64,000 nucleotides of DNA from JAHEEL01 sp964195545 (GCA_964195545.1 CAXMQQ010000019.1:1-64000); one strand, 5' to 3'. Counted from the stretch's first letter, positions 8,939 through 18,571 are shown. Numbers and translations: made by a program. The notes: generated from the sequence alone by a model not told the origin.

Positions 8939-11900
8939 TTACTTCCCGTCGGCGTTGCGTGCCTCCTTCGCCGCTCGCGCGACAAAGTACTTCGCCTGCG
9001 GGTGGTGGGCAATCAGTGCGGATGTAGTCTGCTCCGGTTGGTATTGGTACGCGGTCTCGGCGCCTACCGACACACCGATCCGTTCGGCGTCGAGCAGTCG
9101 AGCAACGCGCTCGTTGTCCTCGAGATCGGGACATGCCGGATATCCCCACGAGTATCGCCCTCCCCGGTAGCGCTGCCGGAACAGGCCACCGATGCTCGGA
9201 CCGTCCTCATCTCCGAATCCCCACTCCGTCCGGATGTGCCGGTGCCACATCTCCGCCAACGCTTCGGCCATCTCAACGCCAAGCCCGTGGAGCAGGAGAT
9301 AGTCGCTGTACCGATCCGCTTCGAACAGTTCCGCAGCCCGCTGTGAAGCGCGCTCTCCCATCGTGACGATATGGAACGCCGCGTAATCGCTGCGGTCGTC
9401 GGTGATCGGCAGGAAGAAGTCGGCGATGCAGAGCCATGGGTCGCGTGATTGGCGCGGGAACCCGAAGCGTGTCTGCTCGGTGCTGCGCGTCTCGTCGGTC
9501 CAGACCACTAGTTCATCGCCGTCGGCGTTGACGGGAAAGTATCCGTAGACGACCTGTGGAACGAGGAGATCATCGGCTCTTGCCTTCGCCAACTGCTCGC
9601 GAAGTACCCGGCGCAGCCTGTTCCTGAAGGTTTCGTCGGTCTCTGCTGCCGTGGGTCGGAATTGCCATTGATTCCTGTACAACGCCGTCTCGTTGAGATA
9701 TGCGGCGATCTCGTCGATCGCCGCGCCCTTCACCACGCGGCTTCCGATGAACGGAGGCTTGAAGATCGGTACGTCGAGGGCGACTGAGGGCGACCTCGCC
9801 GGTACGGGGGCGTCAACATCGCTCCGTTTCGTCGCGGCGACGGGTTTGTCTCTCCGCACGGGAGCCGGCTCTCCGGCGGCGATCCGTTGCATGGCGTCGA
9901 GACCGGAGAAGGCGTTCTTGCCGTAGTACAGGGGTCCGGGATAGCGGTCGCGGAGGTCGCTCTCGACATATGACCTGGTCAACGCTGCGCCCCCGAGCAG
10001 AACCGGAACGTCGCCCAATCCTCGGTGAACAAGTTCGTCGAGATTGTTTCGCATGATCAGGGTGCTCTTTACGAGCAGACCGCTCATGCCGATCGCATCG
10101 GCGCCGGTCCGTTCATATGCCTCGATGAGTTCGTTCACGCCGACCTTGATGCCAAGGTTGTGAACCTCGAACCCATTGTTCGACAAGATGATGTCCACGA
10201 GGTTCTTTCCGATGTCGTGAACATCCCCGGCGACAGTCGCCAATACGACCGATCCCCTCGCTGCAGCATCGGTGTGCTCCATCATGGGTTCGAGATAGGC
10301 GACCGACGCCTTCATCGTTTCGGCCGAGCGCAGGACGAAGGGCAGTTGCATGTCACCGGATGCGAAGAGTTCGCCGACTGTCCTCATCCCCGAGAGCAAC
10401 ACATCGTTGACCAGTCCGAGCGGGCTGTGCCCGGCGGAAAGACCTTCGTCGAGTTCCTCGTCGAGGCCGGTCCGGTTCCCGTCGACGATCCGCTGTTCGA
10501 GACGGCGCTCCACCGGCCAATCCAGACGCTCATCCTCGCTCTCAGTTTCGACGACTGCGTCCGCAAAGACGGTGAGTAGCGCTTCGAGCGGGTCGTAGTT
10601 GGGTTCACGACGGTCATATATCAAGTCTTCGCAGATTCTCTGTTCCTCGTCGGCAATGAGATGCAGCGGTTCGATGCGCCCGGCATGGATGATCGCGGCG
10701 TCCAATCCGGCGTCGAGACACTCGTGGAGGAACACGGAGTTGAGTGCCTTGCGAGCCGCCGGATTCAGTCCGAACGACACGTTGGACACACCCAGGATGG
10801 TGGCACTCGTCGGGAACTCCTCTTTGAGGCACCGAATCGCTTCGATGGTCTCCAGCGCATCCGCTCGTAGATCGTCATCACCAGTGGAGAGCGGGAACGT
10901 GAGCGGATCGAAAACCAGGTCCGCAGCTTCTAGGCCGTAGTCATTCACGGCCAGGTCGTGGATGCGGCGAGCGATACGCATCTTCCACGCGGCGTCACGA
11001 GCTTGGCCGACCTCATCGATGAGCAGACACACGACCGCTGCTCCGTGCTCTCGTGCAAGACTTAGAACCCGACGGGCTCGGGATTCCGGACCCACCCCGT
11101 CTTCGAGATTGAGCGAGTTGAGGACCGACCGACCACCGAGGAGTTCGAGCCCTGCCTCCATGACCGCCGTCTCGGTCGAATCGAGAACGATCGGAACCGC
11201 TACCTCCGACCCGAAGCGGGCGGCGATCGCTGCCATGTCCTCGACACCGTCGCGACCCACATAGTCGATGCAGAGATCGACGAGATGAGCCGACTCCCCA
11301 ACCTGCTCTTCTCCTATTTGGACACATCGGTCGACGTCACCGCCAAGCATCGCATCTCGGAACGCTCGCGACCCGTTGGCATTGGTCCGCTCGCCGACGA
11401 TCAGAAACGACGTGTCCTGGGCGATCGCGGTCGCGCTGTAGATCGAAGCGACCGACGGTATGTGGAGAACATCACGTTCGGCCGGTACAAGCGGCCGGCA
11501 CGCCGTGACGACCGCGGCGAGATGTTCCGGAGTCGTCCCGCAGCAACCACCGATGGCCCGAACGCCATACTCGGACACGAACCGGGAGAGGTGGTCCGCG
11601 AGCGAACGGGCCGACAGGTCGTACGAGACCTCACCGTCCACGACCGTCGGTAGGCCGGCGTTCGGTATGACCGAGATCGGCATCCGGGACTGCTCGGACA
11701 GATAGCGGATCGGTCCGTACATCTCCTCCGGCCCGGTGGCGCAGTTCAGCCCCACAACGTCTACGCGCATCGCGTCGAGGGTTGTGAGTGCAGCGCCGAT
11801 CTCCGTCCCCGGCAGCATTCGGCCCGTGAGTTCGATCGTTATCTGAACCTGGACCGGAAGGTCGACATGCGCGAGTTTCATCGCTCTCCGCGCACCGTTG

Positions 11901-12415
11901 ATCGCCGCCTTGGCACCGAGCAGATCGAATTGGGTCTCGATGAGGAACACGTCGATCCCGCCGTCGATGAGGCCCGCGGCCTGAATCTCGTAGGCGTCGC
12001 GCAACTCCCGATAGGTAATCTGGCCAAGGGTTGCGAACTTGGTGCCCGGTCCGATCGAACCGGCGACGAATCGTCTGCGGCCATCTTGTGCCCGGTACTC
12101 ATCCACCGTACGCGTCGCTATCGACGCCCCCAACGCCGACAGTTCGTACGCCCGATCGGCGATCCCGTACTCGCCCAGAGGCACGGCAAACCCACCGAAT
12201 GTATTCGTCTCGACGACGTCGACACCGACGTCGAGAAACGATCGGTGGAGTCCTTCCACGACATCCGGTCGGGTCGCATTCAGGTTCTCGATGCACCCGT
12301 CGAGGTCCTCCCCGCCGAAGTCAACGGGGCCTAGTCCGGCGGCGTGGATCGAGGTTCCTGCACCGCCGTCGAAGATCAAGACGCCGCTCGCGAGCGCCTC
12401 CAGGTACGCGCTCAT
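8939..12415 (-). CDS. metH: Cobalamin-dependent methionine synthase
   Basis: An 1158-residue enzyme transferring methyl from methyltetrahydrofolate to homocysteine through cobalamin, with all modules present. The homocysteine/zinc domain is about residues 10-305 (Cys225 in GLNCATGP, Cys291-Cys292 in GGCCGTTPEH). The pterin-binding TIM barrel spans about 335-600 (FLIVGERTNANGSRAF). The cobalamin cap and B12 domain span about 640-865, with the cobalt ligand His733 in DVHDIGKN. The AdoMet reactivation domain spans about 910-1150 (RYSWGYPACPDLEDN). Full length, ATG start at 12415. No B12-box riboswitch was recognised upstream. Confidence 0.98.
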   Translation of the reverse strand: MSAYLEALASGVLIFDGGAGTSIHAAGLGPVDFGGEDLDGCIENLNATRPDVVEGLHRSFLDVGVDVVETNTFGGFAVPLGEYGIADRAYELSALGASIATRTVDEYRAQDGRRRFVAGSIGPGTKFATLGQITYRELRDAYEIQAAGLIDGGIDVFLIETQFDLLGAKAAINGARRAMKLAHVDLPVQVQITIELTGRMLPGTEIGAALTTLDAMRVDVVGLNCATGPEEMYGPIRYLSEQSRMPISVIPNAGLPTVVDGEVSYDLSARSLADHLSRFVSEYGVRAIGGCCGTTPEHLAAVVTACRPLVPAERDVLHIPSVASIYSATAIAQDTSFLIVGERTNANGSRAFRDAMLGGDVDRCVQIGEEQVGESAHLVDLCIDYVGRDGVEDMAAIAARFGSEVAVPIVLDSTETAVMEAGLELLGGRSVLNSLNLEDGVGPESRARRVLSLAREHGAAVVCLLIDEVGQARDAAWKMRIARRIHDLAVNDYGLEAADLVFDPLTFPLSTGDDDLRADALETIEAIRCLKEEFPTSATILGVSNVSFGLNPAARKALNSVFLHECLDAGLDAAIIHAGRIEPLHLIADEEQRICEDLIYDRREPNYDPLEALLTVFADAVVETESEDERLDWPVERRLEQRIVDGNRTGLDEELDEGLSAGHSPLGLVNDVLLSGMRTVGELFASGDMQLPFVLRSAETMKASVAYLEPMMEHTDAAARGSVVLATVAGDVHDIGKNLVDIILSNNGFEVHNLGIKVGVNELIEAYERTGADAIGMSGLLVKSTLIMRNNLDELVHRGLGDVPVLLGGAALTRSYVESDLRDRYPGPLYYGKNAFSGLDAMQRIAAGEPAPVRRDKPVAATKRSDVDAPVPARSPSVALDVPIFKPPFIGSRVVKGAAIDEIAAYLNETALYRNQWQFRPTAAETDETFRNRLRRVLREQLAKARADDLLVPQVVYGYFPVNADGDELVVWTDETRSTEQTRFGFPRQSRDPWLCIADFFLPITDDRSDYAAFHIVTMGERASQRAAELFEADRYSDYLLLHGLGVEMAEALAEMWHRHIRTEWGFGDEDGPSIGGLFRQRYRGGRYSWGYPACPDLEDNERVARLLDAERIGVSVGAETAYQYQPEQTTSALIAHHPQAKYFVARAAKEARNADGK

Positions 12416-12913
12416 AGAACGCCCTTCCCGCGAAGGGTGAAACGATCAATCAATCTAGGGGTCGTTTCCACCAGCGTTCCTCCGTCTCGACTCGAAACGC
12501 TCAGCGAGCGCCGCGAGCGGGAGTTCCGCTTCGGCTCCTCATCGATCAGGCATTGGCACCGTTCGCGTCGGTTGCCGCGGTTTCGTAGGGCCTGTCCCTC
12601 CACCGCTCTGGATGAGCGCTTCGTTCTGGCGATCATCCTATACCGCCGATCCCAGCAGGTCACCCGGTTCCTCGCCAGCGTTGGCGAGCGGATGTTCCCG
12701 AATCCGCGATCTTCCGGAGCATCCCAAGGATCGAAGTCGCCCTTGCCGTTCACCACCCGACATCTCGTCCGGATCGTGGTCCGAACGATCATCCATCCGG
12801 ACGGCTCCGAGCGCTGCCATCACCGCGGTTCTGGACTTCTTGTCGCGGACACCGAGAAGTCGCAATGAACCGTCGCATCCTGGTCGTTGGCTGCTATTCG
12901 GAGTCCATCAGCT
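12416..12913. other. metH upstream region, no supported gene
   Basis: About 500 bp between metH and the EamA transporter gene. Short frames on both strands have no recognisable domains. A 5-bp hairpin (CCCTT/AAGGG with a 6-nt loop) at 12422-12437 covers the presumed metH ribosome-binding site. The region was inspected for conserved B12-riboswitch and S-adenosylmethionine riboswitch motifs and none was convincing. Confidence 0.45.
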
Positions 12914-13795
12914 TCAAAGCGTCTCCGCAACGCCTACCGACCCCTCTTCGGGCACGCCCTTCGTCGCTATCGCACCTGCCGCAACAACGAGAACCACCCC
13001 CAGCCACGTCAGCACGTCGGGCTGCTCGCCGAGGAAGAGGGCCGCCCACACCACAGCCGAGGCCGGTTCGAGATACATGATCACGGAGACCACCGCCACC
13101 GGGAGTCGACGCATCGACGTCCAGTAGACGACCCCGGCCAGACCGGTGAAGATCGCACCAAGCACCACGAATTGCGGCCAGTATTCGCCGGACTCTCGCA
13201 CCGCCTGCACCGTGAATGGTGCCAGAACAACGGAAGCGACAACGAGTTCCCACGTGGCAACGACTAGACCCCCCAGGTCGGCGGCGAGCGGTTTGCCGAG
13301 CAGCATGATCGCCGCGAGTAGCACGCCGGAAGTCCCTGCGACGACAACGCCGGCCACGGTGGCACCCGATCCCGGTCTGATGACGAACAGTGTTCCCAAG
13401 ACTGCAACAGCGAGCCCGACGTAGGCGTGCCTGGTCACTCGTTCGTGGAGCAGAGGTCCCGACAAGACCGCTGCGAGTACCGGACCGATGTAGAGAATGG
13501 CGAGGGTCACAGCGACCGTCGTCAGGTTCAGCGCTACGAAGAACGAGAGCCAGTGGGCGGCAAGGACGGTCCCGAGAAGGGCGACGCCCCACCACCGGTG
13601 TCGCGGAATCGTGAACCTTCCTGTCGCCATCGAGAACAGCACCAGGACCACCGCACCGAGCGTTACCCGCATCGCTACCAGATGGCTCGACGGGATCTCC
13701 GCTCGTACAAAGAGAGGAATGGCTCCCCACGCGATGGCCAGGACAACAAGCGAACCGATGGCGATGGCGCGAGTCGTTCGCATCCCTGGAGACAT
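12914..13795 (-). CDS. EamA/DMT-family membrane transporter
   Basis: A 293-residue integral membrane protein with about ten hydrophobic helices in two homologous five-helix halves, the EamA (drug/metabolite transporter) arrangement. The first repeat spans about residues 10-135 and the second about 145-280. Signature-like stretches are AWGAIPLFVRAEIPS in helix 1 and PASAVVWAALFLGEQP near the end of repeat 2. The family exports or exchanges small metabolites; the substrate is not predictable. The start codon lies 6 nt after a TAGCCT hexamer, so the mRNA is probably leaderless. Confidence 0.9.
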   Translation of the reverse strand: MSPGMRTTRAIAIGSLVVLAIAWGAIPLFVRAEIPSSHLVAMRVTLGAVVLVLFSMATGRFTIPRHRWWGVALLGTVLAAHWLSFFVALNLTTVAVTLAILYIGPVLAAVLSGPLLHERVTRHAYVGLAVAVLGTLFVIRPGSGATVAGVVVAGTSGVLLAAIMLLGKPLAADLGGLVVATWELVVASVVLAPFTVQAVRESGEYWPQFVVLGAIFTGLAGVVYWTSMRRLPVAVVSVIMYLEPASAVVWAALFLGEQPDVLTWLGVVLVVAAGAIATKGVPEEGSVGVAETL

Positions 13796-13801
13796 CAGGA
13801 C

Positions 13802-13807
13802 AGGCTA
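13802..13807 (-). promoter_or_regulatory. Leaderless -10 (TAGCCT) for the EamA gene
   Basis: TANNNT hexamer ending 6 nt before the start codon at 13795, the spacing expected if transcription begins at the A of ATG. Confidence 0.5.
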
Positions 13808-13825
13808 CAGGGAGGCTGGACTGTC

Positions 13826-14329
13826 CTACTCGGGGTAGTAGCCGGTCGTTTCGTCGATCAATTCCCGAGTGATGTCGGCGTGGCCGGCATGACGGGCCGT
13901 CTCTTCGATCATGTGGGCAACGATCCAGCGAAGCGCGAATCGATCGCCGTTGCGTTCTCGAGCAGAGAGGTCGTCCATCTGGGCATCGGCCGTGATCTCG
14001 GTGGATCGAGCGATGGCCTCGGTATAGATGGCGATGATGTCATCGATCGTCTCGTCGTCCTCGACTCGAAAATCGGCGTCTGGGTCTCCCTCCGTCCACG
14101 GGTACTCGACCTCGTTCCCAGCGAAGAAGTCGTCGAACCACCATCGCTCAACGAACGCGAGGTGCTTCACCATGCCGAGCAGGCTCGTACCGGATGTCAC
14201 AACGGGGCGGGTCACCTCTTCTCTGGTGAGTCCCTCGAGCTTCCACACCACGATGGCGCGGTTGTTGTCGAGCATGGCGAGGAGCATCTCCTTGCCCGGT
14301 CCCCCTCTTGGCCCTTCGATTGTCTTCAT
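13826..14329 (-). CDS. DinB-superfamily (DUF664-like) protein
   Basis: A 167-residue four-helix-bundle protein. KHLAFVERWW and HMIEETARHAGHADITRE carry the three histidines that usually bind a divalent metal in DinB/mycothiol-dependent-like proteins. Actinobacterial DUF664 proteins are widespread and of unknown function, some being thiol-transferases. The start at 14329 (MKTIEG) is preferred to an upstream in-frame ATG at 14347 because a TAGCGT hexamer lies 7 nt before it. Confidence 0.88.
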   Translation of the reverse strand: MKTIEGPRGGPGKEMLLAMLDNNRAIVVWKLEGLTREEVTRPVVTSGTSLLGMVKHLAFVERWWFDDFFAGNEVEYPWTEGDPDADFRVEDDETIDDIIAIYTEAIARSTEITADAQMDDLSARERNGDRFALRWIVAHMIEETARHAGHADITRELIDETTGYYPE

Positions 14330-14336
14330 GCTCCCG

Positions 14337-14342
14337 ACGCTA
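14337..14342 (-). promoter_or_regulatory. Leaderless -10 (TAGCGT) for the DinB-like gene
   Basis: TANNNT hexamer ending 7 nt before the preferred start codon at 14329. It helps decide between two in-frame ATGs. Confidence 0.5.
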
Positions 14343-14401
14343 GCCATCGTTCAAGGCTTCGGACCCTGGCCATCACTCCGGCCATGCGATAGAACTGGGG
14401 C

Positions 14402-15025
14402 ATGGGACGCAAGCCTTCGATTTCGCCCCGGTATGAGCGGACGCTCAGCCCCGCGGTCATGGACCGCCTCAGGACGCTGTTCCGCTCGATGAACCGCGGA
14501 ATGGTGGTCATGTGGCGGATGGGTTTGGGTCGGTGGTCAGAGGCATGGCCGGCGGTAGGCGGTCGGATGCTCGTGGTCGAGCACCGCGGGCGCAAAAGCG
14601 GCACCTTGTATCTGACACCGCTGAATTTCGCCCATGATGGTGACAGCCTCCGCTGCATGGCTGCGTTCGGAACGGGCGCCGACTGGTATCGCAACGTGTT
14701 CGCCGCAGATCGTGCCGTGCTCTGGCTCCCCGACGGGCGATGGACGGTGATCGCAAGCGATGTCACGGACGAGACCGATGCGGGCGAGTGGATCCGACAG
14801 GTCCTGATCGACTCAGGGTTCGCGGCGCGGCTGTTCGGACTCAACGCTCGAACGATGACCAACGATGAGGTCGATGCAGCAACCGCGGCCTACAGACTCG
14901 TCCGTTTCGACGTCATCGACCGGTGCGACGAGGGATTCGAAGATCTCGTTTGGACGTGGCTCCCCGTCGCGGCCGGGACAGCGGTCATCGCGGGCCTGAG
15001 GATGCTGCGACGGCGTCAGCCCTGA
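14402..15025 (+). CDS. Deazaflavin (F420)-dependent nitroreductase-family protein
   Basis: A 207-residue protein of the DDN/DUF385 split-beta-barrel family, whose studied members use coenzyme F420H2 to reduce quinones or nitro compounds. The core is about residues 50-160: VVEHRGRKSGTLYLTPLNF followed by FGTGADWYRNV, the typical cofactor-binding blocks. An N-terminal helical extension and a hydrophobic C-terminal segment (WLPVAAGTAVIAGLRML) ending in RRRQP suggest membrane association. F420 use is inferred from family. Confidence 0.88.
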   Translation: MGRKPSISPRYERTLSPAVMDRLRTLFRSMNRGMVVMWRMGLGRWSEAWPAVGGRMLVVEHRGRKSGTLYLTPLNFAHDGDSLRCMAAFGTGADWYRNVFAADRAVLWLPDGRWTVIASDVTDETDAGEWIRQVLIDSGFAARLFGLNARTMTNDEVDAATAAYRLVRFDVIDRCDEGFEDLVWTWLPVAAGTAVIAGLRMLRRRQP

Positions 15026-15028
15026 TGG

Positions 15029-15385
15029 TCATGTCTCCGGCGTCCGGCTAAGGGCGCGGTTCGGCACCCATCCCTGCGAACCATCGCCCGCGACACACCA
15101 CGTCCAATCACCCGCCGACTGATACCCCGCCACGACATCGTCGGGTTCGACCTTCAATTCGACCGTTGAGTAGCCGGCGGATGCCGTCGCGCTGCCGTCG
15201 TCCTCGAACACCAGGTAGTCGAGAGGAACCCAACCGGTCGCACCCTCCTCGTTGGTGCACCAGCGGTAGACCGTCCATTCCGTGTCGTGATGACCGACGT
15301 TGACATTGTCTCCGGCCGAGAGCACAAGGGGCTTGCGATAGGCCGGATGCCAGGCCTCCACGACGAGGAGTCTGATACCCGTCAC
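15029..15385 (-). CDS. Tandem variant-SH3-like small protein
   Basis: A 118-residue protein made of two SH3-like repeats: residues about 18-62 (WTVYRWCTNEEGATGWVPLDYL) and 75-112 (WTWCVAGDGSQGWVPNRAL). No signal peptide or enzyme motif. The GTG start overlaps the dnaB stop by 4 nt (GTGA), so it is translated with dnaB, although any link to replication is unproven. Such variant-SH3 proteins are usually annotated as hypothetical. Confidence 0.7.
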   Translation of the reverse strand: MTGIRLLVVEAWHPAYRKPLVLSAGDNVNVGHHDTEWTVYRWCTNEEGATGWVPLDYLVFEDDGSATASAGYSTVELKVEPDDVVAGYQSAGDWTWCVAGDGSQGWVPNRALSRTPET

Positions 15386-16743
15386 GCGATCGGAACGTCC
15401 CTTCCCATGTCCGCGAAGAGTGTGAACTCCGGGAGGAAGGTCATCTGCACCTTCCCGACGGCGCCCTGCCGGTGCTTCGCAATGACGATCTCTGCAACGC
15501 CCTTCGATTCCATCTTATCGGGGTTGTATGCCTCGTCGCGATAGATGAAGAGAACGACGTCGGAGTCCTGCTCGATCGCTCCGGATTCACGAAGGTCACC
15601 GAGCCGGGGACGCTTGTCCTCTCTGCTCTCGAGTGCGCGGTTCAACTGGGAGAGAGCGATGATCGGAACGCCGAGCTCTCGGGCTAGGTTCTTCAGCGAG
15701 CGTGAGATGAGGGCGATCTCCTGCTGGCGATTCTCCCCGCCCGAACCGTGCATCAACTGGAGATAGTCGACGACGACCAGATCAAGACCCGGTCGGCGTT
15801 TGAGACGACGGCACTTCGCCCGGATCTCGGTAACGGTCAGGCCCGGCGAGTCATCGACGTAGATCGGCTTCTTGTACAGAGCGCTTGCCGCGTTCGAGAG
15901 CTTCGTGAAATCGGCCTCTGCGAGGCGGCCGGTGCGGAGCCGCTGCGAGTCGATCCGCCCCGTGGAACAGAGCATCCGGGAGACGACCTCTTCACGACTC
16001 ATCTCGAGCGTGAAGATCCCCACCGCGTGGTCGTTCTGGGCGACGTTCTGGGCGATATTGAGTGCCAGCGCCGATTTTCCCATCCCGGGACGGCCGGCGA
16101 TGACGATGAGGTTCGTCGCATGGAGCCCCGCGAGCTTGCTGTCGAGGTCCCGAAAACCTGTGGAGAGACCTGTGATCTCCGACCCGAGGCGCTGGAGTTC
16201 CTCTGCCCGCTCGATCGCCGGGCCGAGTAGCGGGTCGATCGGAGCGAGGCCCTCGCCGACACGGCGCTCGGCGACCTGGAAGACCTCTTGTTCGGCACGG
16301 TCGAGGACGTCGGCTATCGGTTCACTCATCTCTGACGCGATTCCACCGATCGTGCCTCCAACACGCATGAGCCGCCGGCGGAGCGCGTGCTCCTCAACGA
16401 TGCCTGCGTAGTAGTCGACGTTCGAGGTGGTTGGGACGGTATCGAGAAGGCGAGTGAGGAAGGCGACCCCGCCGAGGCGCTCGAGCGCGCCTTCGCGTCG
16501 GAGCATCTCAGAGACCGTGACGGCATCGATCGGCTCGTTCGCGTCGAACAGGGTCCGGATTGCTTCGAACACCTGCTGGTGTGCCGGCCGATAGAAGTCC
16601 TCTGGGTGGAGTTTCTCCAGCGCGATATTTGCAGCGTCCGAGGACAGGAGGACGGCGCCGAGCACCGATTCCTCGGCCTCGACGCTATGTGGGGGCGCAT
16701 GCAGACCACGCGTCCCTGGTGGGCGCTCCGCGACACTCGTCAC
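15382..16743 (-). CDS. dnaB: Replicative DNA helicase DnaB
   Basis: A 453-residue hexameric helicase that unwinds DNA at the fork. The N-terminal DnaB domain starts at HAPPHSVEAEESVLGAVL. The RecA-like core has Walker A GRPGMGKSALALN, Walker B LDLVVVDYLQLM, and QLNRALESREDKRPRLGDLRESGAIEQDSD near the C-terminus. No intein interrupts it. The GTG at 16743 is chosen because GGAGG sits a few nt upstream; the open frame continues 25 codons further without similarity. It lies downstream of the rpsF-ssb-rpsR-rplI genes on the same strand, but a hairpin separates them. Confidence 0.96.
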   Translation of the reverse strand: MTSVAERPPGTRGLHAPPHSVEAEESVLGAVLLSSDAANIALEKLHPEDFYRPAHQQVFEAIRTLFDANEPIDAVTVSEMLRREGALERLGGVAFLTRLLDTVPTTSNVDYYAGIVEEHALRRRLMRVGGTIGGIASEMSEPIADVLDRAEQEVFQVAERRVGEGLAPIDPLLGPAIERAEELQRLGSEITGLSTGFRDLDSKLAGLHATNLIVIAGRPGMGKSALALNIAQNVAQNDHAVGIFTLEMSREEVVSRMLCSTGRIDSQRLRTGRLAEADFTKLSNAASALYKKPIYVDDSPGLTVTEIRAKCRRLKRRPGLDLVVVDYLQLMHGSGGENRQQEIALISRSLKNLARELGVPIIALSQLNRALESREDKRPRLGDLRESGAIEQDSDVVLFIYRDEAYNPDKMESKGVAEIVIAKHRQGAVGKVQMTFLPEFTLFADMGRDVPIA

Positions 16744-16992
16744 TGGTCCTCCATTCGTTCTCAACCGGTCCGGCATCGTCAGTGTCGCATGCGGGTGGGA
16801 CACAAACGCGTCGAACACCCGAGCGTCACGAGATGAAGGGCGATTCTACGACGGGGAGCAGTTGAGCGATCCGACCACGGCCGACTGTTTTCCGCGCACC
16901 GCACATTGTTTTCGCGCAATCGCTATACCCAGGGTTGCAGTCCTCGTATATGACGCCACCAGCCCACAGAATGAAGCCCGGAGACGCGAGAA

Positions 16993-17014
16993 GGACCCGT
17001 CCGGAGACGGGCCC
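16993..17014 (-). terminator. Terminator hairpin after rplI
   Basis: A 9-bp GC-rich stem with a 4-nt loop (minus strand GGGCCCGTC-TCCG-GACGGGTCC, one G-T pair), 25 nt past the rplI stop. There is no U run. Confidence 0.65.
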
Positions 17015-17038
17015 TTGTTCGCTTCACGTTGGCGCCAG

Positions 17039-17485
17039 CTACGCCGGAATCACATCAAGCGTAACCGAGAACTGGACCTCTGGGTGCGGTTCGAGCACGA
17101 CTTCGTGAAGGCCGATCTCCTTGATCGGACCTTCGATCCGGACGATCTTGCGATCGACCTCGATACCGGTGAACTTCGAGATCGCTGCAGCGATGTCGCC
17201 GTCGCCGATCGATCCGAACAGCTTCCCTTCGTCACTCGAGCGAGCCGCAACGACGACCCTGGTGCCGGTGAGCGACTGGGCGTAGCCCTCCGCCTCTTGA
17301 CGGGCAGCGAGCAGCGCCTCCTCACGGGCGACTCGCATCGAGTCGGCCTGGCGGAGTGCTCCGTCGGTCGCCTTGACGGCGAACGACCGAGGAACGAGAT
17401 AGTTGCGAGCGTATCCGTCGGACACGTTGACAACGTCACCCTTGTTTCCGAGGTCGACGACGTCCTTCGTGAGAATCAACTTCAT
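17039..17485 (-). CDS. rplI: 50S ribosomal protein L9
   Basis: A 148-residue L9: the N-terminal RNA-binding domain MKLILTKDVVDLGNKGDVVNVSDGYARNYLVP, a long connecting helix (about residues 40-75), and the C-terminal domain ending VQFSVTLDVIPA. Full length. The ATG at 17485 overlaps the rpsR stop by 4 nt. Confidence 0.98.
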   Translation of the reverse strand: MKLILTKDVVDLGNKGDVVNVSDGYARNYLVPRSFAVKATDGALRQADSMRVAREEALLAARQEAEGYAQSLTGTRVVVAARSSDEGKLFGSIGDGDIAAAISKFTGIEVDRKIVRIEGPIKEIGLHEVVLEPHPEVQFSVTLDVIPA

Positions 17486-17754
17486 TTGCTCGGCCTCGTC
17501 GCGAGGTAGGGCAGCAACGCCATTTCACGGGCGTTCTTGATCGCCGTGGAGACCTGGTGCTGCCGCTTCTCGTTCAGACCGGTGACGCGGCGTGAGCGGA
17601 TCTTGCCGCGATCGGACATGAATTTGCGCAGCAGCGCGACGTCCTTGTAGTCGACGAACTCACTTTCCTTGAACCGGTAGACGATGCGCTTCCGCCGGCC
17701 CCTGTCTTCGCTGGGGCGACGCCGCTTCGTCCGTGTACTTCTTGTCTTTGCCAT
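17482..17754 (-). CDS. rpsR: 30S ribosomal protein S18
   Basis: A 90-residue S18 with the conserved FVDYKDVALLRKFMSDRGKIRSRRVTGL core followed by a basic tail. S18 binds S6 on the small-subunit platform. AAAGGAG precedes the ATG. It lies 12 bp after ssb and overlaps rplI, in the common bacterial rpsF-ssb-rpsR-rplI order. Confidence 0.98.
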   Translation of the reverse strand: MAKTRSTRTKRRRPSEDRGRRKRIVYRFKESEFVDYKDVALLRKFMSDRGKIRSRRVTGLNEKRQHQVSTAIKNAREMALLPYLATRPSK

Positions 17755-17766
17755 CGATGTTCTCCT

Positions 17767-18219
17767 TTAGAAGGGCGCCTCGTCCGGCCCGGGGTTCTGG
17801 CGAGCAACCGGGGCTGCAGGCTGGCCCTGCCCCTGTCCCTGGCTCGACCAGCCGCCGTCGGCTCGGGGCGTCTTCGTGACCGTTGCGGTGGCCCACCTGA
17901 CGGACGGGCCGATCTCCTTGATGTCGATCTCTATGACCGACCGCTTTTCGCCTTCCTGGGTCTCCCAGGAACGCTGCTGGAGTTCGCCGACCACGATGAC
18001 TCGCATCCCCTTGGTGAGGGATTCGGCCACGTTTTCGCCTAGATCGCGCCAGCACGTGCCGCCGAAGAAGCTCGTCTCTTCCTGCCACTCGCCCTGGCTC
18101 TGATAACGCTTGTTCACGGCGAACCGGACTTTGGTCATCGCCACGCCACTCGGGGTGAATCGGAGTTCCGGATCCTCAACAAGGTTGCCGATCAAGGTCA
18201 CACTGTTCACATTGCTCAT
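17767..18219 (-). CDS. ssb: Single-stranded DNA-binding protein
   Basis: A 150-residue SSB: OB fold at about residues 1-110 (NSVTLIGNLVEDPELRFTPSG, WRDLGENVAESLTKGMRVIVVGEL), then a Gly/Gln/Pro-rich linker (SSQGQGQGQPAAP) and the acidic tip DEAPF, the variant of DDIPF that docks replication and repair proteins. GAGAG-rich ribosome-binding sequence upstream of the ATG at 18219. Confidence 0.97.
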   Translation of the reverse strand: MSNVNSVTLIGNLVEDPELRFTPSGVAMTKVRFAVNKRYQSQGEWQEETSFFGGTCWRDLGENVAESLTKGMRVIVVGELQQRSWETQEGEKRSVIEIDIKEIGPSVRWATATVTKTPRADGGWSSQGQGQGQPAAPVARQNPGPDEAPF

Positions 18220-18277
18220 GTTCTCTCACTTCTCTCTTCCCATACTCCCCCATCATGAGGGGAGCGTGTGACAGGAA

Positions 18278-18571
18278 TCAACCCTCTCGATCGGTCCTTC
18301 GGATGATCTTGTGACGGATGACGGCGTCGGACAGCGAAAGTGCGTGGCCGAGCGCGTCGACGAGGACGGTGTCGCCTTCGAAGTCGAGGACGGAGTAGTA
18401 GCCCTCATTCATGTGGTCGATCTCATAGGCGAAGCGGCGCTTCCCCCAGAAGTCGGTCCCGGTTACGTTGCCGCTGGTGTCGATCGTCGCGGAGACTTCC
18501 TCGACCTGCTTGCGGACATCCGACTCAACCATGTCAGGTCGGTGGATGATCATCAGCTCGTAAGAGCGCAT
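18278..18571 (-). CDS. rpsF: 30S ribosomal protein S6
   Basis: A 97-residue S6 with MRSYELMIIHRPDM and the WGKRRFAYEIDHMNEGYYSVLDF strands. Full length for the family. The ATG at 18571 follows GAGGAG; a longer open frame upstream has no similarity. First gene of the rpsF-ssb-rpsR-rplI operon. Its leader holds two mutually exclusive hairpins, see the separate entry. Confidence 0.97.
   Translation of the reverse strand: MRSYELMIIHRPDMVESDVRKQVEEVSATIDTSGNVTGTDFWGKRRFAYEIDHMNEGYYSVLDFEGDTVLVDALGHALSLSDAVIRHKIIRRTDREG

Noticed and set aside
12416..12913. Possible cobalamin riboswitch before metH
   Set aside because: No B12-box or conserved pseudoknot motif could be recognised; only a short hairpin near the start codon.
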